64,000 nt of DNA, taken from positions 124,001-188,000 of the forward strand of contig JAKQCX010000035.1 of assembly GCA_029558905.1 (NCBI GenBank). Direction: 5' to 3'. Made by a program: the position numbers and the translations under genes. The notes beneath the pieces were generated by a model that ran no database searches, was not told the origin of the DNA, and saw only the letters and a program-made list of their open reading frames with translations. This document shows positions 9,377-17,650 of this stretch, piece after piece. Within the stretch, counting starts at the first letter, position 1; every line of letters starts with the position of its first letter. This DNA is from Pseudomonadota bacterium (GTDB lineage Bacteria > Pseudomonadota > Gammaproteobacteria > Burkholderiales > Thiobacillaceae).

Positions 9377-10051
9377 TCAACTCCGGATAGAAAAGGAAAT
9401 GGGCACCAGCACCCAGGCGGCGACACCCCGGTCGCCCTGCCTGGCGGGCACGAAACGCCAGCGGCGCACGGTGTTCAGGGCGGCCTTGTCGAGACGTTCG
9501 AAGCCGCTGGATTCACGTATCTCCACCTGCGCCGCGCCCCCCTCCGCGTTCACGTACACACGCAGCAATACCTGTCCCTGCTCGCCCAGGCGGCGGGACA
9601 GGGGCGGATACACGGGCGCGGGGTTGTCCAGGTAATCCGCGTCGAAGCGCGGCGGCACGACTGCGGGCGGTGCCACGGGTGCGGCCGCCTGCGGCACGGG
9701 CCGGACCGGCTCGGGTACGGGCGTGGGCTCGGGCAGCACCACGGGCAACGGCACCGGCTCGGGTGGTGGCGCGGGCGCAACCAGCGGGGTGGGCGCCTCT
9801 TCCCGGGCCACCAGCACGGGCGGCGGCTGCGGTGTACGGGGCTGGACCTGGGGCTTGGGCGGCAGGGGTTTGGGAATCTCCTCGGGCTCCGCCTCGGGAG
9901 CGGGCAACAGGCTCACCATGAGGGGCTGGGGCAGGCCCACCACCTCGGCCATGGGGGTCATGGTCAACAATACCGCCAGCACCACGCCATGCAGGACAAG
10001 CACGCCCAGCAGGGAGCGCCAGGTACCCGGCTGTCCGTACGTGGCACTCAT
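9377..10051 (-). CDS. tonB: TonB energy-transducing protein
   Basis: A 224-aa protein with an N-terminal membrane anchor (LLGVLVLHGVVLAVLL), a long proline-rich linker (about residues 45-130) and a C-terminal TonB domain with YPPLSRRLGEQGQVLLRVYV and the alpha/beta fold ending VPISFSI. It contacts the TonB box of receptors such as the Fiu-type protein encoded two genes later. The ATG overlaps the hemP stop by 4 bp. Confidence 0.95.
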   Translation of the reverse strand: MSATYGQPGTWRSLLGVLVLHGVVLAVLLTMTPMAEVVGLPQPLMVSLLPAPEAEPEEIPKPLPPKPQVQPRTPQPPPVLVAREEAPTPLVAPAPPPEPVPLPVVLPEPTPVPEPVRPVPQAAAPVAPPAVVPPRFDADYLDNPAPVYPPLSRRLGEQGQVLLRVYVNAEGGAAQVEIRESSGFERLDKAALNTVRRWRFVPARQGDRGVAAWVLVPISFSIRS

Positions 10052-10227
10052 TTGGTCAGGATCAGCTTGTTCTGGCGCGTGATGCGCAGGCGGTAGTCCT
10101 GACCGTCATGCCGGATCACGACCTCCTGGCGCGATTGGAACAATTCGCCGGAGTCGATCCATCTGGATTCCTGGTGGGCGGTCTGATCGGCCGCATCGGC
10201 CGCATCGGGAAAGACCACGGTGCGCAT
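10048..10227 (-). CDS. hemP: HemP/HmuP family small protein
   Basis: A 59-aa protein whose C-terminal half (IDSGELFQ, then HDGQDYRLRITRQNKLILTK-like end) is the HemP domain. Family members lie at the head of haem or iron uptake operons and some activate receptor expression. The ATG at 10227 is chosen because GAGG stands 6 nt upstream; a frame extending to 10368 would run through the promoter. It is the first gene of the hemP-tonB-exbB-exbD run and sits directly behind a Fur-box-like promoter. Confidence 0.88.
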   Translation of the reverse strand: MRTVVFPDAADAADQTAHQESRWIDSGELFQSRQEVVIRHDGQDYRLRITRQNKLILTK

Positions 10228-10328
10228 ACACCACCTCATTCTTGCTACAGGGGACACGCAGACCAGCACGCGACCGGCTCTTGCGAGGCAACCAGCCGCG
10301 TGTCGCGGCACCGGTTTACATGGTGAGG

Positions 10329-10358
10329 AATGATAATGATTCTTGCTTGTATGTTCAA
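10329..10358 (-). promoter_or_regulatory. Promoter with overlapping Fur box for hemP-tonB-exbBD
   Basis: On the minus strand TTGAAC (10358-10353) and TATCAT (10335-10330) are separated by exactly 17 bp, a good sigma-70 promoter. The -10 lies within AATGATAATGATTCT (10329-10343), which resembles the repeated hexamer GATAAT/AATGAT of Fur boxes. Binding of Fe-Fur here would block the polymerase. Position, about 105 bp before the hemP start, fits. Confidence 0.7.
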
Positions 10359-10633
10359 GCATTCGCATATTCTTTTATGCATGCGCGGCCGAGCCGTGGT
10401 CGCTGCCCCGCCAGACGCGGCACGACGCCCTTCCCGGATGAGCCAGTCTCCCGCTGACCTACCCAGCCGGATGGCCCGTGTGCCTGCGTGACGTGCGGCA
10501 TGCAAGGCGGCGGGGATCCGCGTGCCGCTGCCGGCGATCTGCGCGCGGTGCTCCCGTTCGGCATGCACTGCGCACCAGTGCGCCCGGATACAGGGGCGGC
10601 ATGCCGCGTGCGTCCGGGTCTGCCTCTGTGCCT
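10359..10633. other. Intergenic stretch between the hemP promoter and the DUF2325 stop
   Basis: No gene is supported in these 275 bp. The only open frames are antisense shadows without ribosome sites. AT content is raised near 10340-10385, next to the promoter, and falls back to background toward 10633. No clear terminator hairpin with a T-tract was seen. Confidence 0.5.
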
Positions 10634-11977
10634 TCATGTCTGTGCCCGGATCTGCACACGACCCTCGGCCAGGCGTGTCAGGGCCGCCGCGAAACCCGCC
10701 ACACCGGAGCTCTTGGTCAGCACGCAGGGCTTGCCGGTCTGTTTGCAGTATTTCTTCAGTTGGTAATAGGCCAGATGGCCCACACAGTCCGTCGGACAGA
10801 TCACCGCGTCGGACGCATGCAGGAGCTCGGGCAGGCGGGCCAGGGCCTCCTCCCTGCCGCCATCGTGGTGGATCAGGCGCGCACCCAGGCGTTCCGCCAG
10901 CTGCCGGTACTGGGGCAACAGAGGCACGCGCCCGCCTACACAAAGCACACAACGGCCCTGGAGGCGAGGATCGCAGTCCGCGCAGGCCCCGGGGCATGGG
11001 GTGTCCGGGGTCTTGGCCTCCTCTCCCCAGAGGCGTTCCAGGGCGTCCCGCTCGGCCACGGCATCCTCCAGCTCACGCGTGAGGTACACCTTTTCCGCGG
11101 CCAGCTGGCCCACCCTCCTCTCCAGGACCTGCATGCGCGCCTCCAGCGCCGTGGCCCGATCCGCCTGGGCCTGCGCCAGAAACAGGCGCCGTCCCATGGC
11201 CACCATGGCCTCGCCACTCTCGAAGTCCTGCAGGCGTGGGCGCAGCGTGGCCAGCGCGGCCTCGGCCGCGTGCAATTGCGCGCGCATGTCCTCCAGCTCG
11301 CGTCGCAGTGCCTGGTTGGCACAGGCCGTCTCGGCCTCGGACTCCTTCACGGCGGTGTGGGCCGCCCGCAACATGTCATGCTCTCTCCGCAGGTGGCTGG
11401 CACGCCGCAGATCCGCAGCCTGCCCCGCGCCCAGCTGATGCGACAGCATGTGCACGTCGGCATAGATCGCGTAGCGGGTCTCCTCTCCCGCCAGTTTGTG
11501 GGTCATTGCCCCCCACAGGGGACCGGCGACCTCGCCCCGCTCCAAGCGGTGCTTCCACAGGGCGAGCACCTCGGCATCGGTGCGCAGGCGGGAAAACTCA
11601 TGCACCACCAGGCTGTACTTGCGTTCCAGCAGTTTGTGCATGGCCTCGGAGGCCGCGTTGCGCTTGCCCGCCAGATGGACCGCCTCGACATGCAGGCGAT
11701 AGGCATCATGGTCCGGCTCGGCAAAGCCGTTCCGGCGGGCGATCCGCTTCAGCTCGTCCATGGACAGGCAGGTGCCGATCACCGGGCAGAGGTATTTTCC
11801 CTCCAGCTCCCAGAGCTTGAGGCGCCGCGCAGCCGTGGGCGGTTGCGCGGCAGCGCGCTCGCCACCCTGTTGCGGGGCTTGGCCGGCCGGCTTGCCTGGA
11901 ATGGGTGTGGCGGGAGTCAATCCGGCGTGGGCCAGCAGACCGTTCAGGATTCCCCTGCCAGTACGCTGCTCAGCCAC
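10634..11977 (-). CDS. DUF2325 domain protein with central coiled coil
   Basis: About 447 aa. The N-terminal third is helical with KYLCPVIGTCLS (about residues 60-71). A long coiled coil rich in Leu/Glu/Arg runs from about 190 to 320. A cysteine cluster follows (CPGACADCDPRLQGRC, about 335-350). The C-terminal DUF2325 domain has VLCVGGR, ASDAVICPTDCVGHLAYY and KPCVLTKSSG. Start is read as GTG at 11977, overlapping the preceding gene by 8 bp; an ATG at 12010 is possible. The family is uncharacterised. Its position downstream of a porin and between Fur-like sites suggests an iron-responsive role (inference). The cysteines could bind metal or a cluster. Confidence 0.8.
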   Translation of the reverse strand: MAEQRTGRGILNGLLAHAGLTPATPIPGKPAGQAPQQGGERAAAQPPTAARRLKLWELEGKYLCPVIGTCLSMDELKRIARRNGFAEPDHDAYRLHVEAVHLAGKRNAASEAMHKLLERKYSLVVHEFSRLRTDAEVLALWKHRLERGEVAGPLWGAMTHKLAGEETRYAIYADVHMLSHQLGAGQAADLRRASHLRREHDMLRAAHTAVKESEAETACANQALRRELEDMRAQLHAAEAALATLRPRLQDFESGEAMVAMGRRLFLAQAQADRATALEARMQVLERRVGQLAAEKVYLTRELEDAVAERDALERLWGEEAKTPDTPCPGACADCDPRLQGRCVLCVGGRVPLLPQYRQLAERLGARLIHHDGGREEALARLPELLHASDAVICPTDCVGHLAYYQLKKYCKQTGKPCVLTKSSGVAGFAAALTRLAEGRVQIRAQT

Positions 11978-12173
11978 GCGCCACCCCCATGCCCGCTTCC
12001 AGCTTGTCACACATGCGCACGCACAACCCGCGGGTGTCGTGGTCCAGGTCGGCGCATTCGGACAGACGCTCCAGCAGGCGCGCGGCCTGATGTGCGGCCT
12101 GCCCGCAACCGGTGAGACTGTGACGCATCAACTGATCCAACGCGCCGGCGAAGAGGGCGGTATTGCTGTCCAT
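11970..12173 (-). CDS. 67-aa helical protein of unknown function
   Basis: A small protein with four cysteines (GCGQ, SECAD, LCVRMC) in a predicted all-helical fold. The ATG at 12173 has a near-perfect AGGAGG ribosome site 5 nt upstream, so translation is likely. It lies between the porin and the DUF2325 gene, overlapping the latter, and all three share a strand. I do not recognise a family. Tight coupling suggests that it works with the DUF2325 protein. Confidence 0.65.
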   Translation of the reverse strand: MDSNTALFAGALDQLMRHSLTGCGQAAHQAARLLERLSECADLDHDTRGLCVRMCDKLEAGMGVARG

Positions 12174-12225
12174 GCGAACCTCCTGGAAATGGTTGAAATT
12201 ACAGGCAACGGACCCGCTGGCCTGT

Positions 12226-13608
12226 TCAGTACGAGGCCTTGGCGCGCAGCCCCCAGACCGTTACGTTTCCCTGCCCGCCCGCGGCGTGGCTGATGTACTG
12301 CACGCTGGGGCTGAGCTGCAGATAGTCATTGGGTCGCCAGGCATAGAACAGCTCGTAGATGCGCTCCCGCTGCGAACCGTTGCCAGCGGACTTGTACGCG
12401 GAGCCGGGCCGCAGGCTGCCGATGGCCAGGCCGAGCCGGTCATCCGCCCGCCCCCACAGGTCACCGGACAACTGTCCGCCCAGGGTCAGGCCGCGGTCAA
12501 AGGCCAGCACGCCGCGGGTGGAGTGCCCGTAACGTGCGAACAGGCCGACTTGTTCGCCGACCTGCTGGTCCAGGGAGAGACCCCAGCCGGCATGTCGCTC
12601 GCGCACGCCCTGATCGGCAATGCCGTCGCCATCCGTATCCAGCGTCAGGTTCACCTGGTCGTTGGCCCGGGAATTGTTCCAGGCATAGAGGCGATAGGCG
12701 CCCTCCCGGCCGTTCCAGGTCTTGCCCGCGTATTCCAGCTGGGCAATGGTGAACGGCCTGTTGAAGCTGTCCTGGAAGTCCGCGCCGGGGCCCGCGCCGA
12801 ACATGCCGAGGGAGGCGGTGAGGCGATGCCCGTCGCTGAGGCCGTGCACATAGGCCAGACGCAGGCCGGGACTGGCGCCGTGGGCACCCACCCCCACATC
12901 GCCACCGGCGTCCAGCAGAGGGTTGTGCACGAAGGCCAGATTGAGGAAGTCCTCCGATTCGTCGGCGGCCAGGGCATTGCCATCGAAGAAGACGAAGGGG
13001 TCGATCTTGCCCACGGTCAGCTCCAGCTGATCCTGCTGCCCTCCCGACCCACCCATGGGCAGATCCAGCTGATACCAGGCCTGCATGAGCACGGGCCTGG
13101 GTTCGTTGCCAAAGGCCGTGGCGTTGGAGGTGGCGAAGGCGTTATTCACCACCCCCCCGCCGTCCCCCGCGCGCAGATGCGCGAAGAGCCTGCCCTGGGC
13201 ATCGCCGATGGCACCACCGGGTAATTCCACTTCCAGATCCCCCCGCGATGTGAGCTCGCTGGCATGCACCCCGCCACCCCTGGCGCGCTGCGCCACCATG
13301 GTCAGGCTGGCCCCCACCTGGATGTCACGCAGTTTGTCCAGTGGCGCGGACTTCTGCCGCAGGGCCTCCAGTTCATGCGCCAACCCTTCCACCCGGGCCT
13401 GCAGGGGCGCCTCCCGGCCGGTGTTCGCCGCTTCCGCCAGGCGTCGCTCCAGCTCGGCGTTGCGCGCCTCCAGCCGATCGAGACGCGCCTGCATGTCCTG
13501 CAGGAGCCGGGCAACTTCGGGGTCCAGGGGTTGTGCCAGGGCTGGCAGGGCAGCCAGGCTCAACAACCAGGGCAGGACGCGCGGACGTAGCGCAAAGGCG
13601 GACGGCAT
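12226..13608 (-). CDS. Outer-membrane porin with N-terminal coiled coil (OprB-like)
   Basis: A 460-aa exported protein. A signal peptide ends at ALAQP (about residue 26), then a heptad-rich coiled coil (RLLQDMQARLDRLEARNAELERR region, about 35-60) resembling trimerising periplasmic coils of other porins. The remainder alternates short beta-strands and loops, with IYELFYAWRPNDYLQLSPSVQY near the C-terminus as in carbohydrate-selective OprB-type porins. It is divergent from the ferric ABC transporter across a Fur-like palindrome, so iron control is likely. The substrate is unknown; sugar selectivity should not be assumed from the fold. Confidence 0.75.
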   Translation of the reverse strand: MPSAFALRPRVLPWLLSLAALPALAQPLDPEVARLLQDMQARLDRLEARNAELERRLAEAANTGREAPLQARVEGLAHELEALRQKSAPLDKLRDIQVGASLTMVAQRARGGGVHASELTSRGDLEVELPGGAIGDAQGRLFAHLRAGDGGGVVNNAFATSNATAFGNEPRPVLMQAWYQLDLPMGGSGGQQDQLELTVGKIDPFVFFDGNALAADESEDFLNLAFVHNPLLDAGGDVGVGAHGASPGLRLAYVHGLSDGHRLTASLGMFGAGPGADFQDSFNRPFTIAQLEYAGKTWNGREGAYRLYAWNNSRANDQVNLTLDTDGDGIADQGVRERHAGWGLSLDQQVGEQVGLFARYGHSTRGVLAFDRGLTLGGQLSGDLWGRADDRLGLAIGSLRPGSAYKSAGNGSQRERIYELFYAWRPNDYLQLSPSVQYISHAAGGQGNVTVWGLRAKASY

Positions 13609-13753
13609 GAGTTTCTCCTATCGGTCAGGTTGGAAGTCACGGGTTTCGGATACGGCGGGCTGCCTGGGCATGCGTCTGCGCTGTTCCTCCGGCACGCGGA
13701 CCTGCGTATCGCACTGCGCCTGCTGCCCCCGGCGATGCCACGATGGCATGCGA

Positions 13754-13800
13754 TATTATTGAGAACCATTCTCATAAATACATATTGCGAATAATTCTCA
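13754..13800. promoter_or_regulatory. Divergent Fur-box-like operator between porin and fbpA
   Basis: TGAGAA-CCA-TTCTCA (13760-13774) is a perfect 6-bp palindrome resembling Fur sites (TGAtAAt-type arms). A second GAATAATTCTCAT element follows at 13789-13801. A plausible plus-strand -35 (TTGAGA, 13759-13764) with CATATT 16 bp later lies inside the first element. The region is much AT-richer than its surroundings. Confidence 0.65.
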
Positions 13801-13850
13801 TCTTTGCTGTAATGCCGGCACCTTCCCCCTGCAATCTCCTGGAGTTCCCC

Positions 13851-14855
13851 ATGCGCAAGCTTCTTCTGGCCTCCCTGGCCCTGCTCGTCACCGCCGCCAG
13901 CGCCTCCGCCGCCGAGGTGGTGGTCTATTCCGCCCGCATCGAGCAGCTCATCAAGCCCCTGTTCGATGCCTACACGAAGGAAACGGGCGTGCAGGTGAAG
14001 TTCGTCACTGACAAGGAGGGTCCCCTCATGGCCCGACTGAAGGCCGAGGGCAAGAACACCCCGGCCGACCTGCTGATCACCGTGGACGCGGGCAACCTGT
14101 GGCAGGCCAGCGACCAGGGCCTGCTGCGTCCGGTGGAATCCAGGATCCTGGAGGCCAACATCCCCGCCCACCTGCGTGACCCGGGCAAGGAATGGTTCGG
14201 TCTGTCCGTGCGGGCCCGCACCCTGGTCTACAACAAGAACCGGGTGAAGGCTGGGGAGTTGTCGACCTATGAAGACCTGGCCAGCCCCAAATGGAAGGAC
14301 AGGCTCTGCCTGCGCACCTCCAAGAAGGTCTACAACCAGTCCCTGGTGGCCATGCTGATCGGCGAACACGGCGAGCCCAAGACCGAGACCATGGTGCGCG
14401 GCTGGGTCGACAACCTGGCCACCGCGCCCTTCCCGGATGACACCAAGGCCCTGGAGGCGGTGGCCGCCGGCCTGTGCGACGTCACCCTGGTGAACACCTA
14501 TTACTTCGGCCGCCTCATGCAGAAGAAGCCCAACCTGCCTCTGGCCATCTTCTGGCCCAACCAGAACACCGGTGCCGGCAACGCGGGTGTGCACGTGAAC
14601 GTCTCCGGCGCCGGCGTCACCCGCTATGCCAAGCACCCGGAGGAAGCCATCCGGCTGCTCGAATGGCTGTCCTCCGACAAGGCGCAGAACCTGTATGCCG
14701 ACATGAACATGGAATACCCCGCCAACCCAGCCATCAAGCCCGACCCGCTGGTGGCGTCCTGGGGCAGCTTCAAACCCAACCTCATCAACGTGGCGGAGGC
14801 GGGCAGGCTGCAGGTGCGGGCGGTGAAGCTCATGGACCGGGCGGGCTACAAGTAA
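13851..14855 (+). CDS. fbpA: Ferric iron ABC transporter, periplasmic binding protein
   Basis: A 334-aa binding protein of the FbpA/FutA family. Signal peptide [13 protein letters not shown] to [12 protein letters not shown] begins the mature domain, SKKVYNQSL lies mid-protein, and VNTYYFGRL (about residue 215) has the adjacent tyrosines that ligate Fe(III). The ATG at 13851 follows GGAG; an upstream in-frame ATG at 13743 would add an unlikely 36 residues across the operator. First gene of fbpABC, behind a Fur-like site. Captures free or chelated Fe(III) in the periplasm. Confidence 0.93.
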   Translation: MRKLLLASLALLVTAASASAAEVVVYSARIEQLIKPLFDAYTKETGVQVKFVTDKEGPLMARLKAEGKNTPADLLITVDAGNLWQASDQGLLRPVESRILEANIPAHLRDPGKEWFGLSVRARTLVYNKNRVKAGELSTYEDLASPKWKDRLCLRTSKKVYNQSLVAMLIGEHGEPKTETMVRGWVDNLATAPFPDDTKALEAVAAGLCDVTLVNTYYFGRLMQKKPNLPLAIFWPNQNTGAGNAGVHVNVSGAGVTRYAKHPEEAIRLLEWLSSDKAQNLYADMNMEYPANPAIKPDPLVASWGSFKPNLINVAEAGRLQVRAVKLMDRAGYK

Positions 14856-14883
14856 GCCGACGTCCGTCCCGTTCTCCCCACGG

Positions 14884-16560
14884 GTGGTGGCCAGGCCGCC
14901 GCCCGTGTCCCGCATGCCCTGGCCCCTCATCGCTGCCGCCCCGCCCCGGGGCGGGTCGCGCCTTTCCGCTGCCCTGGCTCCCTGGCTGGCGGTATTGCCC
15001 ATCGCCCTGATCAGCGTCATCCCCGTGCTGGTGGTGGTGTCCTCCCTGGTGAACCCGGACCGGGAGACCTGGGATCACCTCTGGCAGTACGAATTGCCCG
15101 AGGTCCTCGGCAACAGCTTCTGGCTGGTGCTGGGGGTGGGCCTGGGAGTGACCGTGCTGGGGGTGTCCCTGGCCTGGCTCACCGCCACATGCCACTTTCC
15201 CGGCCGTGCCTTCTTCAACTGGGCCCTGCTGCTGCCGCTGGCCCTGCCGGCCTACGTCACGGCCTTTGTCTGGCTGGGCCTGCTGGATTTCAGCGGTCCG
15301 CTGGCCACCTGGCTGCGGGAGACCCACGGCATCCTTCGACTGCCCCCCATCCGCTCGCGGGGCGGCGTCATCCTGGTGATGAGCCTGGCCTTCTATCCCT
15401 ATGTCTACCTCACCGCCCGGGTCGCCTTCCAGGGCCAGGGCCGGCGCCTCATGGAGGCCGCCCAGTCCCTGGGGCTGTCGCGCCAGGCAGCCTTCTGGCG
15501 CGTGGCCCTGCCCATGGCACGCCCGGGCATCGTGGCGGGCCTGATGCTGGCACTCATGGAGACCCTGGCGGACTTCGGCACCGTGGCTGTGTTCAACTAC
15601 AACACCTTCACCACCTCCATCTACAAGGCCTGGTTCTCCCTCTTTTCCCTGCCCGCCGCCTCACAGCTGGCCTCTTTGCTGATCTTCTTCGTCCTCATCG
15701 TGGCCCTGTTGGAGTATCAGTCGCGGGCGCGGCGCAGCTATGCCGTCTCCACCCGGGCCGCCAGCACCCCCGGCCGCATCCGCCTGCGGGGCTGGCGCGC
15801 CGCTCTGGCCCTGGCCTGGTGCGGAGTCGTCTTCACCCTGGCCTTTGCCCTGCCGGCAGGGCAGATCCTGGCCTGGGCGGCCGGGGTCTGGGCCGCGGAC
15901 TTCGATGCGCGCTACCTGCAGTTTGCCTGGCATTCCCTCCTGCTCTCCGGTCTGGGGGCCCTGCTGGTGGGAGGCCTGGCGATGACCCTGGCCTATGCCC
16001 AGCGCCTGCACCCCACGCCGGCCATGCGGGTCACCGCGCGCCTGTCCACCCTGGGCTACGCCTTGCCCGGCGCGGTACTGGCGGTGGGTTTCTTCATCCC
16101 CGTGGCCTGGCTGGACAATCTGCTCATCGACCACCTGGGTTTCGCGGGCCAGACCCTGGGCGGCACCCTGGTGGTCATGCTGCTGGCCTACTGCACCCGC
16201 TTCCTGGCGGTGAGCTTCGGGCCGGTGGAATCCGGGCTGACCCGCGTCTCGCGCAGCGTGGACGAGGCCGCCCAGTCCCTGGGGGTAGTGGGTGCGCGGC
16301 GCCTGTGGCGCATTCACCTGCCCATGCTGCGGGTGTCCATGCTCAGTGCCGCCGCCCTCACCTTCGTGGACCTCATGAAGGAGCTGCCCATCACCCTCAT
16401 GACCCGCCCCTTCGGCTGGGACACCCTGGCGGTGCGGGTGTTCGAGATGACCTCGGAAGGGGAATGGGAGCGCGCCGCCCTGCCCGCCGCCGCCATCGCC
16501 CTGGTGGGCTTGCTGCCCGTCGTCTTCCTGATGCGCAATACCGAACATGCTCACACTTGA
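14884..16560 (+). CDS. fbpB: Ferric iron ABC transporter, fused permease
   Basis: A 558-aa permease with two homologous halves of about six helices each, as in FbpB/SfuB. EAA loops are visible in both halves: MEAAQSLGLSRQAAFWRVALP (about residue 190) and DEAAQSLGVVGARRLWRIHLP (about 460). The start is uncertain: GTG at 14884, or ATG at 14914, both lacking a clear ribosome site. The 3' end overlaps fbpC by 14 bp. Confidence 0.92.
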   Translation: MVARPPPVSRMPWPLIAAAPPRGGSRLSAALAPWLAVLPIALISVIPVLVVVSSLVNPDRETWDHLWQYELPEVLGNSFWLVLGVGLGVTVLGVSLAWLTATCHFPGRAFFNWALLLPLALPAYVTAFVWLGLLDFSGPLATWLRETHGILRLPPIRSRGGVILVMSLAFYPYVYLTARVAFQGQGRRLMEAAQSLGLSRQAAFWRVALPMARPGIVAGLMLALMETLADFGTVAVFNYNTFTTSIYKAWFSLFSLPAASQLASLLIFFVLIVALLEYQSRARRSYAVSTRAASTPGRIRLRGWRAALALAWCGVVFTLAFALPAGQILAWAAGVWAADFDARYLQFAWHSLLLSGLGALLVGGLAMTLAYAQRLHPTPAMRVTARLSTLGYALPGAVLAVGFFIPVAWLDNLLIDHLGFAGQTLGGTLVVMLLAYCTRFLAVSFGPVESGLTRVSRSVDEAAQSLGVVGARRLWRIHLPMLRVSMLSAAALTFVDLMKELPITLMTRPFGWDTLAVRVFEMTSEGEWERAALPAAAIALVGLLPVVFLMRNTEHAHT

Positions 16561-17635
16561 AAATGTCGCCCAGGCCTACGGCCGCAAGCAGGTCCTCCAG
16601 AACGTGAGCTTCGAGCTGGCCGCCGGTGAGATCGGCTGTCTGCTGGGCCCATCCGGCTGTGGCAAGACCACGGCCCTGCGGCTCGTCGCCGGCTTCGAGT
16701 CCCTGCAGTCCGGCCGCATCCTGCTGGACGGCGGGCAGGTGGCCGGTCCCGATCAGGCGCTGCCGCCGGAAAGACGCCGTCTGGGCCTGGTGTTCCAGGA
16801 CTACGCCCTGTTTCCCCATCTCAGCGTGACGGGCAACATCGGTTTTGGCCTGGGCAGTCTTCCCCGGCGGGAACGTGAAGCCCGGGTCGACGAGATGCTG
16901 CGGCTGGTGGGGCTGAGCCAGGAGGCTCGCCAGTATCCACACCAGCTCTCCGGCGGTCAGCAGCAACGCGTGGCCCTGGCGCGCGCCCTGGCGCCCCGGC
17001 CCAGGCTGCTGCTGCTGGACGAACCCTTCTCCAACCTGGACGTGGAACTGCGGGAAAAGCTGTCCATCGAGGTGCGGGACATCCTCAAGCACGAGGGCAT
17101 CACCGCCCTGCTGGTCACCCACGACCAGCACGAGGCCTTCGCCATGGCGGACCAGGTGGGGGTCATGCACGCGGGTGTGATCCAGCAATGGGGTACGCCC
17201 TATGACCTCTACCACCGGCCGCGCAACCGCTTCGTCGCCGGTTTCATCGGTCAGGGCGTGCTCCTGCCCGGCGTGGTGCGCAGTGCCCACCAGGTGCAGG
17301 TGGAACTGGGCATGCTGCAGGGCGTGGACGCGGCCGAATGTGATGGTGGCAGTTGCCTGACCTTCGGCATCGGCACCGAGGTGGAGGTCCTCATCCGTCC
17401 CGACGACATCCTGCATGACGACGACAGCCCCCTGCAGGCGGAGGTCGAGCGCCGCGCCTTCCGTGGCGCCGAATTCCTCTACACCCTGCGCCTGCCCAGC
17501 GGGGCCAGGGTGCTCACCCAGGTATCCTCGCACCACGACCACGCCATCGGCGAGAAGATCGGCATCCGCCTGGATGTGGGCCATGTGGTGGCCTTCCGCA
17601 GGCCACCACCGGATGCGCCCCGGGGCCGGGCCTGA
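16547..17635 (+). CDS. fbpC: Ferric iron ABC transporter, ATPase
   Basis: A 362-aa ABC ATPase. Walker A GPSGCGKTT (about residue 34), Q-loop VFQDYALFPHLSV, signature LSGGQQQR (about 132), Walker B LLLLDEPFSNLD, and H-loop VTHDQ. The C-terminal 120 residues form the regulatory TOBE-like extension seen in FbpC. It completes the fbpABC operon and powers Fe(III) import. Confidence 0.94.
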   Translation: MLTLENVAQAYGRKQVLQNVSFELAAGEIGCLLGPSGCGKTTALRLVAGFESLQSGRILLDGGQVAGPDQALPPERRRLGLVFQDYALFPHLSVTGNIGFGLGSLPRREREARVDEMLRLVGLSQEARQYPHQLSGGQQQRVALARALAPRPRLLLLDEPFSNLDVELREKLSIEVRDILKHEGITALLVTHDQHEAFAMADQVGVMHAGVIQQWGTPYDLYHRPRNRFVAGFIGQGVLLPGVVRSAHQVQVELGMLQGVDAAECDGGSCLTFGIGTEVEVLIRPDDILHDDDSPLQAEVERRAFRGAEFLYTLRLPSGARVLTQVSSHHDHAIGEKIGIRLDVGHVVAFRRPPPDAPRGRA

Positions 17636-17650
17636 GCCCCCTGCTCAGGC
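17630..17650. terminator. Convergent hairpin spanning both stop codons
   Basis: GCCTGAGC-CCCCT-GCTCAGGC forms a perfect 8-bp stem with a 5-nt loop. It covers the fbpC stop (17633-17635) and the sensor kinase stop (17645-17647) from opposite strands. No T-tract follows, so termination may be weak or Rho-assisted. Confidence 0.55.
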
